13,480 bases of DNA from positions 238,632-252,111 of the forward strand of contig LUJQ01000021.1 of NCBI GenBank assembly GCA_001689485.1, given 5' to 3'. Below, in pieces: positions 1 to 8,500 of this stretch. Source of the stretch: Bacteroidales bacterium M6. Its GTDB lineage: Bacteria > Bacteroidota > Bacteroidia > Bacteroidales > Muribaculaceae. Both the position numbers and the translations under genes were made by a program. Below the pieces are notes generated by a model, which did no database searches, was not told where the DNA came from, and saw only the letters and a list, made by a program, of their open reading frames with translations. Numbering within the stretch: the first letter of the stretch is position 1; each line of letters opens with the position of its first letter.

Positions 1-24
1 CATCGCGGCCTTGCCGTATATGCA

Positions 25-60
25 TGTGTCATGACGCACTATTCGCAGCCTTATGACACA
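25..60. repeat. Inverted repeat downstream of the GH57 gene
   Basis: TGTGTCAT (25-32) and ATGACACA (53-60) are perfect 8-bp complements separated by 20 bases; one G-T and one A-T pair can extend the stem inwards. It lies just beyond the GH57 stop codon, where a terminator for the leftward operon would be expected. On the leftward transcript no T tract follows, so it is at best a weak or Rho-assisted 3' end structure. Nothing else is visible in bases 1-69. Confidence 0.3.
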
Positions 61-69
61 CTTATCATC

Positions 70-1527
70 TTACGCTTCCTTGGCCTTGCGTGTGCGTTTG
101 GGCTTCGGGGCATCAGCCTCTTCAACCTTGGCGGTTTTTGCCTTGCGGCAACGTTTGGCAGGTTCGGCAGCTTTCTCAGGTTTCGCTTCGGGAGCAGCAG
201 CCTCACGCAAGCGGTGTTCCTCGTTAAGATGCGCCTCGTTAAGGCGATAGGTCTCGATTTCCTTGTTCAATGTCTCAATTTCGCGCGCCTGGTTACGTAT
301 GGTAGTCAGCAGTGAATTCAATTCCTCGTTCTCAATCGACATAGGATACTGCTCCTCGACACGCACAATGAAATCCGAAAGCACGTTCATATAGTTCGTG
401 AACGCCTGATAGGGGGTTTCATACGGGCTGAACATCGAATGTGTGGCCCCGTCGGCCATATGCTTGGTCGACATATAGAACAAATGGTCGGAAGCCTGCA
501 AGCGTCCCCAGTCCTGTTTGAGCTGGCGGTTATCGCTCAACCGCACACGCTCTGCAACCGCATAAAGCTTGTTAAATGCCTCATTCTGCAATTTGTTGCC
601 AAGCCATGCCGAAGTGTCGCGGGCTTCGTCAGCCCATGAAATCGGATGCACAACCGACAATTCTGCAACAGGCTTCAAGGTTTTAACAGCCTCCGAGGGG
701 GTGATGAACTCCACTCCCCGGTCGGCAGCGAAACGGGGTAATGCTTCCAGGAACTGGAATATGCCGGTGTCGCGGGTCTGGAATTCGCCAAATGTCTCCA
801 GGTTCATGAACAGGTTGAAAATCTGCTCCTCCTGAGGTGTATCGGCAATCCAGCCGATGAACTTGTCGGCAGTCAGGGGATACTCGTTCCAGGCTGTGTT
901 CGAGAAACGCACTGCTATATCGTCCGAAAGCTTGTCGTTCTTAAGAAGGAGCTTCATTTTCGGGGCAGAAACCGCAGAATAGACATAATTAGGCGATTTC
1001 CATCCAAGAATATGCTTTGCTCCCTCGGTTATGCACCCCTTGAAACCCATAGCCTGGATTTGCGGGGCAAGTTCGTCGGAATAAATCAGCTCTGCATTAC
1101 GGAACACTTTCGGTTTGACACCGAAAAGCTCCTGTATTTTATCGGAATGCAGTTTCACCTGTATGGCGAACTCCTCAGGGTCGATAAGCGAGGCCAGCGA
1201 GTGATCGTAAGTCTCGGCAAGGAACTCTACCTTTCCCGTATCGGCAAGCTTTTTCAAAAGGTCGACGAACTCTGGCACATATTGCTCGCATTGCTCCAGT
1301 GCCACACCGGTAATCGAGATGGCGCAACGGAATGCACCCTTGGTGTCCTCAATCATCTTCAAGAGGCTTTGGGCGGCTGGGATATAGCTGCGGTGGGCTA
1401 TGCGTGTGATAATGTCGTCGTTGGCGAAATCATCATAGTAATAGTGGTCGTTGCCTATATCAAAGAAACGGTAACGTTTCAGGCGAAACGGCTGATGAAT
1501 CTGAAAATAGAAGCAGACAGCTTTCAT
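70..1527 (-). CDS. Glycoside hydrolase family 57 protein (alpha-amylase/glucanotransferase-like)
   Basis: A 485-residue cytoplasmic protein without a signal peptide. GH57 enzymes are retaining alpha-glucan hydrolases, 4-alpha-glucanotransferases or branching enzymes. Seen here: the N-terminal IHQP motif (His11-Pro13), the block FRNAELIYSDE with the expected nucleophile Glu146, and the fourth conserved block FMNLETFGE (240-248). In that block the family normally has an Asp where this protein has Asn242, so catalysis may be altered. The catalytic part ends near residue 395. A predicted coiled-coil segment (about 400-440) follows, then a low-complexity Lys/Ala/Pro/Glu tail (441-485) with basic clusters of the KRTRKAK type. 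It is the third gene of the glucan cluster, 107 bp behind the glycosyltransferase, probably in the same transcript. The ATG at 1527 gives a start directly at the barrel's first strand. Family membership is secure; exact activity is not. Confidence 0.88.
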   Translation of the reverse strand: MKAVCFYFQIHQPFRLKRYRFFDIGNDHYYYDDFANDDIITRIAHRSYIPAAQSLLKMIEDTKGAFRCAISITGVALEQCEQYVPEFVDLLKKLADTGKVEFLAETYDHSLASLIDPEEFAIQVKLHSDKIQELFGVKPKVFRNAELIYSDELAPQIQAMGFKGCITEGAKHILGWKSPNYVYSAVSAPKMKLLLKNDKLSDDIAVRFSNTAWNEYPLTADKFIGWIADTPQEEQIFNLFMNLETFGEFQTRDTGIFQFLEALPRFAADRGVEFITPSEAVKTLKPVAELSVVHPISWADEARDTSAWLGNKLQNEAFNKLYAVAERVRLSDNRQLKQDWGRLQASDHLFYMSTKHMADGATHSMFSPYETPYQAFTNYMNVLSDFIVRVEEQYPMSIENEELNSLLTTIRNQAREIETLNKEIETYRLNEAHLNEEHRLREAAAPEAKPEKAAEPAKRCRKAKTAKVEEADAPKPKRTRKAKEA

Positions 1528-1568
1528 ATCTTGTTTTAGTTTGATTTTCGATTTTAAGTTTTCATTGC

Positions 1569-1589
1569 AAGAGGGGGAGTTCCCTCCTT
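1569..1589. repeat. Imperfect hairpin in the glycosyltransferase-GH57 gap
   Basis: The gap 1528-1634 contains a 21-base imperfect palindrome with arms AAGAGGGG and CCCTCCTT, one mismatch and one G-T pair. No T tract follows on the leftward transcript. It may be an intercistronic stability or processing structure; it could also be chance in a G/C-rich stretch. No good TAnnTTTG element was found between it and the GH57 start. Confidence 0.25.
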
Positions 1590-1634
1590 ATGCAGGTCAC
1601 GGTTTCAGAGATTGTCATGCAATTTCCCGCCCGG

Positions 1635-2894
1635 TCACCATCCGAGCACCTTGCGGTATATGTCGATAACCTTGCGCCCGGCTTTGTCCCACGTAATCTG
1701 GTTCACTTCCGCCAGGCCGTCCTCCCTGAGCTGGTTATACATGGCCGGATAGGATATAATCGAATATATGGCATCAGCCATGGCGTCGATATCCCAATAA
1801 TCCGTTTTGATTACATTGGTAAGGATTTCGGCACAACCGCTCTGCTTGGAGATAATCGACGGGACACCCATCTGCATGGCTTCCAGCGGCGAGATTCCGA
1901 AAGGCTCTGAAACTGAAGGCATGATATACACATCCGAAGCCTTGAGCATCTCATAAACCTGCTTTCCTTTCTGGAATCCGGGGAAATGGAACCTGTCGGC
2001 GATACCGCGTTCGGCGGCAAGGTTGATCATCTTATCCATCATGTCGCCTGAACCGGCCATGACGAAACGCACGTTATGGTCAAGCTTTAGCACCTTGGCA
2101 GCGGCTTCAACGAAATATTCAGGCCCTTTCTGCATGGTTATACGCCCCAGGAAGGTCACAATCTTTTCCTTAGGCTTGTTAACCTGCACATCAAGCAGCT
2201 CCTGGCTCAAGGGAATCACGGCATTGTGCACAGTGGTCACTTTGGCAGGGTCGATGCCGTATTTTTCGATAACGGTTTGACGCGTAAGGTTGCTGACGGT
2301 TATGATATGGTCGGCATGCATCATCCCGTCACGTTCGATGCCGAACACCGTTGGGTTCACATTGCCGCGCGAGCGGTCATAATCGGTGGCATGCACGTGA
2401 ATCACAAGCGGCTTCCCTGTCACCTGCTTGGCATGGATGCCTGCCGGATAAGTAAGCCAGTCATGTGAATGGATTACGTCGCAGGGGATTGTGCGAGCCA
2501 CAACACCCGCCATAATCGAGTAATTGTTGATTTCCTCCAGGAGGTTGTCGGGATAGCGCCCCGAAAACTCTATGCATCCGAGGTCGTTGGTGCGCATATA
2601 ATTGAAATCGGCATATATATTGTCGCGCAGACGGAAATAAAGGTCGGGATCCATCAGCTTGCCTATGCGGCTTTCAACATAGTCACGGTCGACATCGCGC
2701 CATGCCACAGGCACCTGCGAAGCGCCCACAATCTGGGCGAACCCTCTCTCTTCATCGCCGTAAGGCTTTGGAATCACAAAAGTGATGTCCATGTCGCCAC
2801 ACTCCCACATGCCTTTGGTCAGGCCGTAGCTGGCGGTACCCAGTCCGCCGAGGATATGGGGCGGGAATTCCCACCCGAACATTAGTGCTTTCAT
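1635..2894 (-). CDS. GT-B glycosyltransferase, glycogen synthase-like
   Basis: A 419-residue retaining GT-B glycosyltransferase that by family and context should extend an alpha-1,4-glucan from a nucleotide-sugar donor in the cytoplasm. The N-terminal domain opens with WEFPPHILGGLGTASYGL (8-25), the glycine-rich acceptor/donor loop equivalent to the KxGGL region of starch and glycogen synthases, followed by HSHDWLT (142-148) and HVHATDYDRSRG (166-177). The C-terminal domain has LGRITMQKG (249-257), with Arg251 and Lys256 in the places that bind donor phosphates, and the E-x7-E motif with Glu330 and Glu338 in SEPFGISPLEA. It is shorter than classical GlgA (about 475 residues) and closer to the GT4/GT5 boundary, as in the Bacteroides cluster genes usually annotated as glycogen synthase. 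The start lies 4 bp after the debranching-enzyme stop, so translation is likely coupled. The sugar specificity is inferred from context only. Confidence 0.9.
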   Translation of the reverse strand: MKALMFGWEFPPHILGGLGTASYGLTKGMWECGDMDITFVIPKPYGDEERGFAQIVGASQVPVAWRDVDRDYVESRIGKLMDPDLYFRLRDNIYADFNYMRTNDLGCIEFSGRYPDNLLEEINNYSIMAGVVARTIPCDVIHSHDWLTYPAGIHAKQVTGKPLVIHVHATDYDRSRGNVNPTVFGIERDGMMHADHIITVSNLTRQTVIEKYGIDPAKVTTVHNAVIPLSQELLDVQVNKPKEKIVTFLGRITMQKGPEYFVEAAAKVLKLDHNVRFVMAGSGDMMDKMINLAAERGIADRFHFPGFQKGKQVYEMLKASDVYIMPSVSEPFGISPLEAMQMGVPSIISKQSGCAEILTNVIKTDYWDIDAMADAIYSIISYPAMYNQLREDGLAEVNQITWDKAGRKVIDIYRKVLGW

Positions 2895-2898
2895 GTTG

Positions 2899-4842
2899 TC
2901 AGGAATCGAATCGTTTTAAAGTACGGATAGTGCGGAGCACTTCGGCGATATTTGATGCATGCGAAATCGCGCCACGGCCCGAGAACGGGGGGTTCCCGTC
3001 GTAAAGCTGCGATAACGAACCGATACATCCCTGCGACATCTCCTCTTCGAAACCGATGAGCATGCGGTCGATGTAGCTCACACCGCTGCGGCCGAACACA
3101 CGCAGATAGGCATCGGCATAAAAACCGATAAGCCACGGGCGTGCAGGGCCGTTATGCATGGCCTGCTCGCGTTCGTAAGGGGAACCGAGATAGAACGGGC
3201 GGTAACCGTAGCTCTTGGGCGACAGCGTGCGCAATCCTTTAGGGGTCAGCAGCTCGCGTGTAACAACGTCCAACACCCCTTTGCGCTGGCGGCGGTCGAG
3301 CGGCGAGTAATCAAGCCCTATGGCGATAGCCATGCTCGGACGCACCGACGGGTCGGCATAATTGCCGTTTACGTAGTCATACAGATAGCCGTAATCATTC
3401 AGGAAGGTGTCGATGAACGGCTGACGCATCTTTTCGGCAGCGGCAAGCCAGGCTTCTCGGCGACCGGCCAAGGCTTCGTTACCCTCGGCAAGGTCAGCGG
3501 CAAACATCAATGCGTTATACCACAACGCATTGATTTCCACCAGCAACCCGGTGCGTGGTATCACTGGGCGCCCCTCCCACACGGAGTTCATCCACGATGC
3601 AGGCTGGAGGGTGCCGTCGGTCGATACAAGGCCGTTATCCTCTACCTTCAGGCGCGGATGTGCGCCGGAAAGCACGAAATCGAGCATATCTGTCACAATC
3701 TGGAGGTAGCGCTCTGCAGCGGCATCCTTGCCATAATTCCGGGCATACTGCTGGATTGCCCACACAGCCCACCCGGGGATGTCGGGAAGGTCGATTCCAT
3801 GGATAGTGCGCGAAATGTGCCCGTCGGCCATAAATCGGTTCAGGGTCAGGATGGCAGTAGCCATAATTTCCTCGAAATCACCGCGATGGTCTATGGCTAT
3901 GGTATTGCCCGGCAACGACATGAAGGTGTTGCGGGCCAGGATGGTCCCCCAGGGATAACCCGACAACATGTATTCATGGTTATCCTTCTTCAGATAAAGC
4001 TGTTTGGCAGCGTTTTTGAGGCAGTTGAAAAAGCTGGTGCGGCATGTGCGCGAGGCGATTTCGTTCTCATAGAGCTTGTGCAGCGTCCGGGTGTTCACTT
4101 CCGAAAGCCCGGCCGAGAAGATAATCGACTCCCCTTTCTTTATGTTTACGGAGAAATAGCCGGGAACCCACAGATCCTCGGTGTAAGGCACGCCGCGCTC
4201 CAAATCCTTCACATATTCGATATTTTTATACCAGTTCGGCTCGCCGACCCATTCCGGCTTGCGTGTAAGCTGCATATAGAGCGTGGGATACCCCTCATAA
4301 AGGCAGCATGCCACACCGTTCTGAACCGGCACGCACCCGGTGTTCAGGCGGTCGTTGGCAATGCATAGCGCGTTGCTCTCACGGAATGCCAGGAACGGAC
4401 GGAATTGCAGCGTTGTGGGGGAGTGAGCCTCCACAAGGGTGTAACGGATGAGCAGACGGTTCTCCTTTGAGATAAAGATTTTCTCCTTTGTGAGGATTAC
4501 ACCACCCACACGGTAGGTTGTGCGCGGCACGCTTTCGCAATCGAACTCACGGATATACTTGTGCCCGTTGGGACTGTAGACGCCCCCCTGGTAACGGTGT
4601 AACCCGAGGTTGAACGGGGCACCATGCTGAATCACCGTCTCGTCGAGCGTCGAAAGCAACACATGGGGCTTGTACTCCTCATCCCCGATAGGCACCACAA
4701 GCAGACCATGTTGCTTGCGCGTATTGCATCCAACGATTGATGTGCAATGATAAGCACCTGCCTGATTAGTGCGGAGCATCTCTTTTGGCAACGATTGCTC
4801 CAGGTTAATCATCAGGTTCTTATCAAATTTAAGATAACTCAT
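2899..4842 (-). CDS. Glycogen debranching enzyme family protein (amylo-alpha-1,6-glucosidase type)
   Basis: A 647-residue cytoplasmic protein with the two-part layout of bacterial GDE proteins: a beta-rich N-terminal domain (about 15-250) with the hallmark NTRKQHGLLV (40-49), and an (alpha/alpha)6 barrel (about 270-640). Barrel landmarks are LARNTFMSLPG (302-312), DIPGWAVWAIQQY (354-366), PRTGLLVEINALWYNAL (429-445), LLTPKGLRTLSP (531-542), MHNGPARPW (562-570) and LSQLYDGNPPFSGRGA (610-625). Family members remove alpha-1,6 branch stubs from glycogen. Compared with the usual forms (RDxF, E in xxELxDGNPPF, HxGTxWPW) this copy has Asn305, Gln612 and Arg568, which may weaken or change activity. 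The ATG at 4842 (MSYLKFDKNL) matches the usual N-terminus of Bacteroidetes homologues as I remember them. First gene of the glucan operon. Confidence 0.9.
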   Translation of the reverse strand: MSYLKFDKNLMINLEQSLPKEMLRTNQAGAYHCTSIVGCNTRKQHGLLVVPIGDEEYKPHVLLSTLDETVIQHGAPFNLGLHRYQGGVYSPNGHKYIREFDCESVPRTTYRVGGVILTKEKIFISKENRLLIRYTLVEAHSPTTLQFRPFLAFRESNALCIANDRLNTGCVPVQNGVACCLYEGYPTLYMQLTRKPEWVGEPNWYKNIEYVKDLERGVPYTEDLWVPGYFSVNIKKGESIIFSAGLSEVNTRTLHKLYENEIASRTCRTSFFNCLKNAAKQLYLKKDNHEYMLSGYPWGTILARNTFMSLPGNTIAIDHRGDFEEIMATAILTLNRFMADGHISRTIHGIDLPDIPGWAVWAIQQYARNYGKDAAAERYLQIVTDMLDFVLSGAHPRLKVEDNGLVSTDGTLQPASWMNSVWEGRPVIPRTGLLVEINALWYNALMFAADLAEGNEALAGRREAWLAAAEKMRQPFIDTFLNDYGYLYDYVNGNYADPSVRPSMAIAIGLDYSPLDRRQRKGVLDVVTRELLTPKGLRTLSPKSYGYRPFYLGSPYEREQAMHNGPARPWLIGFYADAYLRVFGRSGVSYIDRMLIGFEEEMSQGCIGSLSQLYDGNPPFSGRGAISHASNIAEVLRTIRTLKRFDS

Positions 4843-4881
4843 TTAGGTTTGATGATATGTTATTATTATTGTTTGATTTCT

Positions 4882-4889
4882 TAAAGGTA
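4882..4889 (-). promoter_or_regulatory. Possible -7 element of the glucan operon
   Basis: On the minus strand this reads TACCTTTA, one base off the Bacteroidetes -7 consensus TAnnTTTG. It would start a transcript with a leader of roughly 35 bases before the debranching-enzyme ATG at 4842. No TTG is found at the expected -33 distance, so this is a weak call. Confidence 0.25.
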
Positions 4890-4936
4890 GCCGAAACATC
4901 TAGGTGTAACAGCCCGGAAATGATTACATAGGTCGT

Positions 4937-4962
4937 GTTGAAAAACATGGTTTTTCAACCAT
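4937..4962. repeat. Overlapping inverted repeats upstream of the glucan operon
   Basis: GTTGAAAAAC (4937-4946) and GTTTTTCAAC (4950-4959) form a perfect 10-bp inverted repeat around the loop ATG. The right arm can instead form a second, shorter hairpin: ATGGTT (4947-4952) with AACCAT (4957-4962) around TTTC. The two are mutually exclusive. The element sits in the 231-bp AT-rich gap between tadA and the debranching enzyme. No T tract follows on either strand, so it looks more like an operator or attenuator than a terminator. Confidence 0.45.
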
Positions 4963-5073
4963 AGTGCGCGAATACTTTGGAAAAATCGCATCATGGTATT
5001 ATTCGAGCAACGAATTTAGCGCGTTTTTTGCAATTTTACAAATATTTATTAAAATATTATCATCTTTTTCATT

Positions 5074-5520
5074 TTAACAAGACATGCGCCGCCTCGCAAC
5101 AAAGAAATCACGCATCAACGACGCACATTCCTCACGCAGCACACCCTCGGTAACAACGGCTTTGGGGTGGAACGGCTTGCGTGACACCATGACAGAATAT
5201 CCGCGCTTTTCGTCGGGTGCGCCTATCACGATGCGCTGGATCTGCGCCCACCCGATTGCCCCGGCACACATCAGGCACGGTTCTACCGTGACATACAGAG
5301 TGCACTCGGCAAGGTACTTGCCCCCGAGGGTTTCAGCCGCCGCCGTTATGGCCTGCATCTCGGCATGGGCGGTTACATCGTTGAGCGCCTCGGTGAGGTT
5401 ATGTCCACGGCCTACGACACGCCCTTTGCACACAATTACAGCCCCTACCGGGATTTCCCCGGCGCGTGCAGCCTTTCCGGCTTCTGCCAAAGCCATCCGC
5501 ATATATCTTTCGTCATCCAT
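5074..5520 (-). CDS. tadA: tRNA-specific adenosine deaminase
   Basis: TadA converts adenosine 34 of the anticodon of tRNA-Arg(ACG) to inosine as a zinc-dependent homodimer. The 148-residue product has the full cytidine/deoxycytidylate deaminase fold signature: VTAHAEMQAI with zinc ligand His52 and proton shuttle Glu54, and VEPCLMCAGAI with zinc ligands Cys82 and Cys85. VGAVIV (25-30) and the NLTEALNDVTAHAE stretch are typical of the TadA subgroup. The frame is open upstream to a TTG at 5550, but homologues begin close to the DDERYM segment, and the first ATG is at 5520, so I chose that. It lies downstream of addA with 63 bp between addA stop and this ATG and may share its transcript. Confidence 0.93.
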   Translation of the reverse strand: MDDERYMRMALAEAGKAARAGEIPVGAVIVCKGRVVGRGHNLTEALNDVTAHAEMQAITAAAETLGGKYLAECTLYVTVEPCLMCAGAIGWAQIQRIVIGAPDEKRGYSVMVSRKPFHPKAVVTEGVLREECASLMRDFFVARRRMSC

Positions 5521-5583
5521 ATCCAATTCAAATTCAATAGGTTTAAACAATCAACAACAGAAGGTTGTGCAACGGCTTCACGG

Positions 5584-8500
5584 TTACACGACCCTCACTA
5601 TTTCCCCTTTGAGCGGGAACCACAGAAATCCCTGCGCCCCTTTGTGACCCGCATCTGCCAACAGACTCACATAATCGCGTACCTGCTCACGATATGCCGC
5701 CAGGTTATGCGCGCCGAATTTATAGTCGATAACGGCTATCGTGCCGTCGGCCAGCCAAACCACCCTGTCGGGACGCCGAAGGCTCTGAGGCCCCGTTAAA
5801 GGACGCTCGTTGACGGCACGCCGGAAACCTTCGAACCACGGGCGCACCCTAGGGTCGGCCAACGCCCCGGCCAGCAAACGGCGGCATGCGGCGGTATCAT
5901 CCTCCGACAGCCTGTAACGGTAAGCCTGACGCTCCAATGCCAAATCCAGGTCTGACAGATGGTTGACCCGCCCCAGCACCCCGTGCAGAAACGTGCCGCG
6001 ATGGCGGTCGTTAGCGAAATCGAAATCGGTGGTATCCTCGAAATCCATCGTGGCGCATATTTCCGAACGGTCGTTAACCTCATACGTTGCAGGGAGGCTT
6101 ATTCCGTCGTCAACACTCTTCCCGCCGGGCGCCCCGGACTCGTCGGCAGGCTCCCGTCGAGGAACCGTCGGTTCACCCATTATGAATTCCGCCCCTCCCC
6201 CATCAACATCGCGCAGACATGGCGACAATGGCACCATCCACTCACGCGCACCTCCAGGCACGGCCTCCGAAGCAAGATACCCCGGAGTCACAGCCTTTAT
6301 GGCAAGTTTCAGATATTCTCCTACCGAAGGCACCGGCTCCCCCTTCGTGGCAGAACCCTCCTTCCTGCGGCCGCCGGTTTTATCGACATAGACACACAGC
6401 TCGCTCACAGCACGTGTAAACGCCACATATGCCACATTCAGGGCATCCGTTTTCTGCTCGGTCTCCCATTTTTCGGCATCGGCCTTCAAGGCGGGCATAT
6501 TCTTGTTGGAAGCCCTGTTGGGCAGCGGCATCAACGGCGGCACACACTCCGGGTCGATTCCAGGAAGAGCCTCCGGGTCGATATGATACCACGATATGCT
6601 TTTCACATAACTGGTGTGATATTTCACCATAGGTTCGGAAAAATATGGCAGGTGCACGCACTCATACTCCAACCCCTTGGCTTTATGAATCGTCAGCACG
6701 TTGATTGCGTCAAGCCCGTCAGGGGCGGCAACGTTTGTAAACGCCCCTGTGCGGTCCCACCATTGCAGGAAGGCATTGACATTCCCCTCGCCTCGTTCCG
6801 AAAAATCAAGCACCAAATCCTGGAACGCGGTTATAAACACGTTTTCACGCCTACGGGCGTCGGGGGTGAGGAAACGCCCTATAATACGCTCGGTCATTGC
6901 CAGCAACGTCGGGCTTTCCATTTCCGAAAGGCGCCGTATTTCGGCATCGATTTCACCCTGGATACATTCAGGCGTCTCGTCAAACGGCACGGATGTCGCG
7001 GCCACGGCCTTGGCCAATGCCTCCTGGTCGGTAAGGCGCCGCATAACCACGCGCCCTTCGTCGTCTACAACCGGGTTCCCCTGCTCGTCAACGGCTTCCA
7101 CCGTGTCGAAACGGCATAGCTCGAAGCGGTGCAGAAGCCTGTAACGGCGGTAGGCAGGATTGACCACATTGACCGGCCTTCCTTCGCCATCGACCTCCCC
7201 GCCGGGTTGCGTGACCAGCATAGGCTGGGTGGTGAGCCTCAGCACGTTCACAATCATCCTGACGGCAGGCGAGATACTGATTTCCATAGAATCGGCCGAT
7301 ACCACGGGGATGGTGCCGTGACGCCACTGCGGGTCGTTGTCCATAACATCCATCAGATGCGTTATAACGGCTTTCCCCTGGCTCTTTTTCCTAACCAGCA
7401 CTGCTATATCCCTCGGACGGTAACCGGCTGCGAGCTGACGCGAAATCTCGTCGGTCATAAGCTCCAGCTGGCCGGCAGTCCCCCCGTCCTCTTCATCATC
7501 GGTGGCGGCAGCGTCATCAGGGGCAAAAAGAATCTTCACATACCCCTTGAAACCGGCATGCTTCGGGGGGATTTGCTGCACAAGCCCGGCATAAGTGCCT
7601 GCAATTGTCTTCACAGCCGCATTCCCGTCAAGCAATCCGGCCATGGCATTGAAAACCGTGTTGTTGAACCGCACCACATCGGCCGAGCTGCGCCAGTTGC
7701 AGTTTTCAGCGACATTGTTCCCGTGCATCGACACCGCATCCGGGAAACGCCCCCTCACCAGCCGCTCCACACGGTTCCCCAGCAGTTCCGGGTCGGAGTT
7801 TCGGAATCGGTAAATGCATTGTTTCTCATCACCGATAATCAGATTGTCGTTGCCACGGCTCAGGCTTTCAAGAACAAGCGGTTTAAGGTTTTCCCACTGC
7901 ATCTGCGACGTGTCCTGGAACTCGTCGATAAGGTAATGGCGTATGGTGGTGCCCATCCGCTCGTAGATAAACGGGGTCTCATCCTCGTTGATGATACGGC
8001 GCAAAAGGTCGTTGGTGTCCGAAAGCAGGAGCGAGTCGGTCTGGCGCCTGTATTCGTCAAGATAACGGTGCATCTGGCCGAAAAGCCCCAGCTGGAACAC
8101 GCGGCTGTAGAGGTAGGAAAACAGCTGCGAACGCCCGACATATTCCAACGCGCCCCGCAAAGCCTCCTCCATAACCCGGCGTAGTCCGGGCGACGGGTCG
8201 GCCTTTTTCTTGAAGCATGCGTCGGAATCGGCAGCGGCACGTTTGAACGTGTCGCTCGGAAGAGTTGAGAAATCCCCGTCGGCATAGGCTGTCAGACGTG
8301 TCACAAGGTTTTTGAGCACACTCTCATCAGCCATATCGACCGCCCGGCGGCATAATGCGCACACACGCTCCTTCTCCCCGGCAATCACCCCTCCGGGCGC
8401 GAGTGCCTGCGCGAACCTTACGATACGTCCGGGGTCAGACAGATACCCGTCGATTACCGCACGGTTAAGCTTATAGGTTTCGGTAAAGAAATGACCGAGG

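Noticed and set aside
3154..4368. 404-codon open frame on the plus strand opposite the debranching enzyme
   Set aside because: It is antisense to a gene with clear family motifs, has no recognisable domains, and long antisense frames are common in C-ending, G+C-rich codons.
5521..5550. Ten-residue extension of TadA starting at TTG 5550
   Set aside because: Homologues start close to the ATG at 5520; a TTG start is less likely when an ATG lies at the expected place.
5959..8184. Two long plus-strand frames (386 and 351 codons) opposite addA
   Set aside because: Both are shadows of addA, rich in Arg, His and Pro, with no domain signals.
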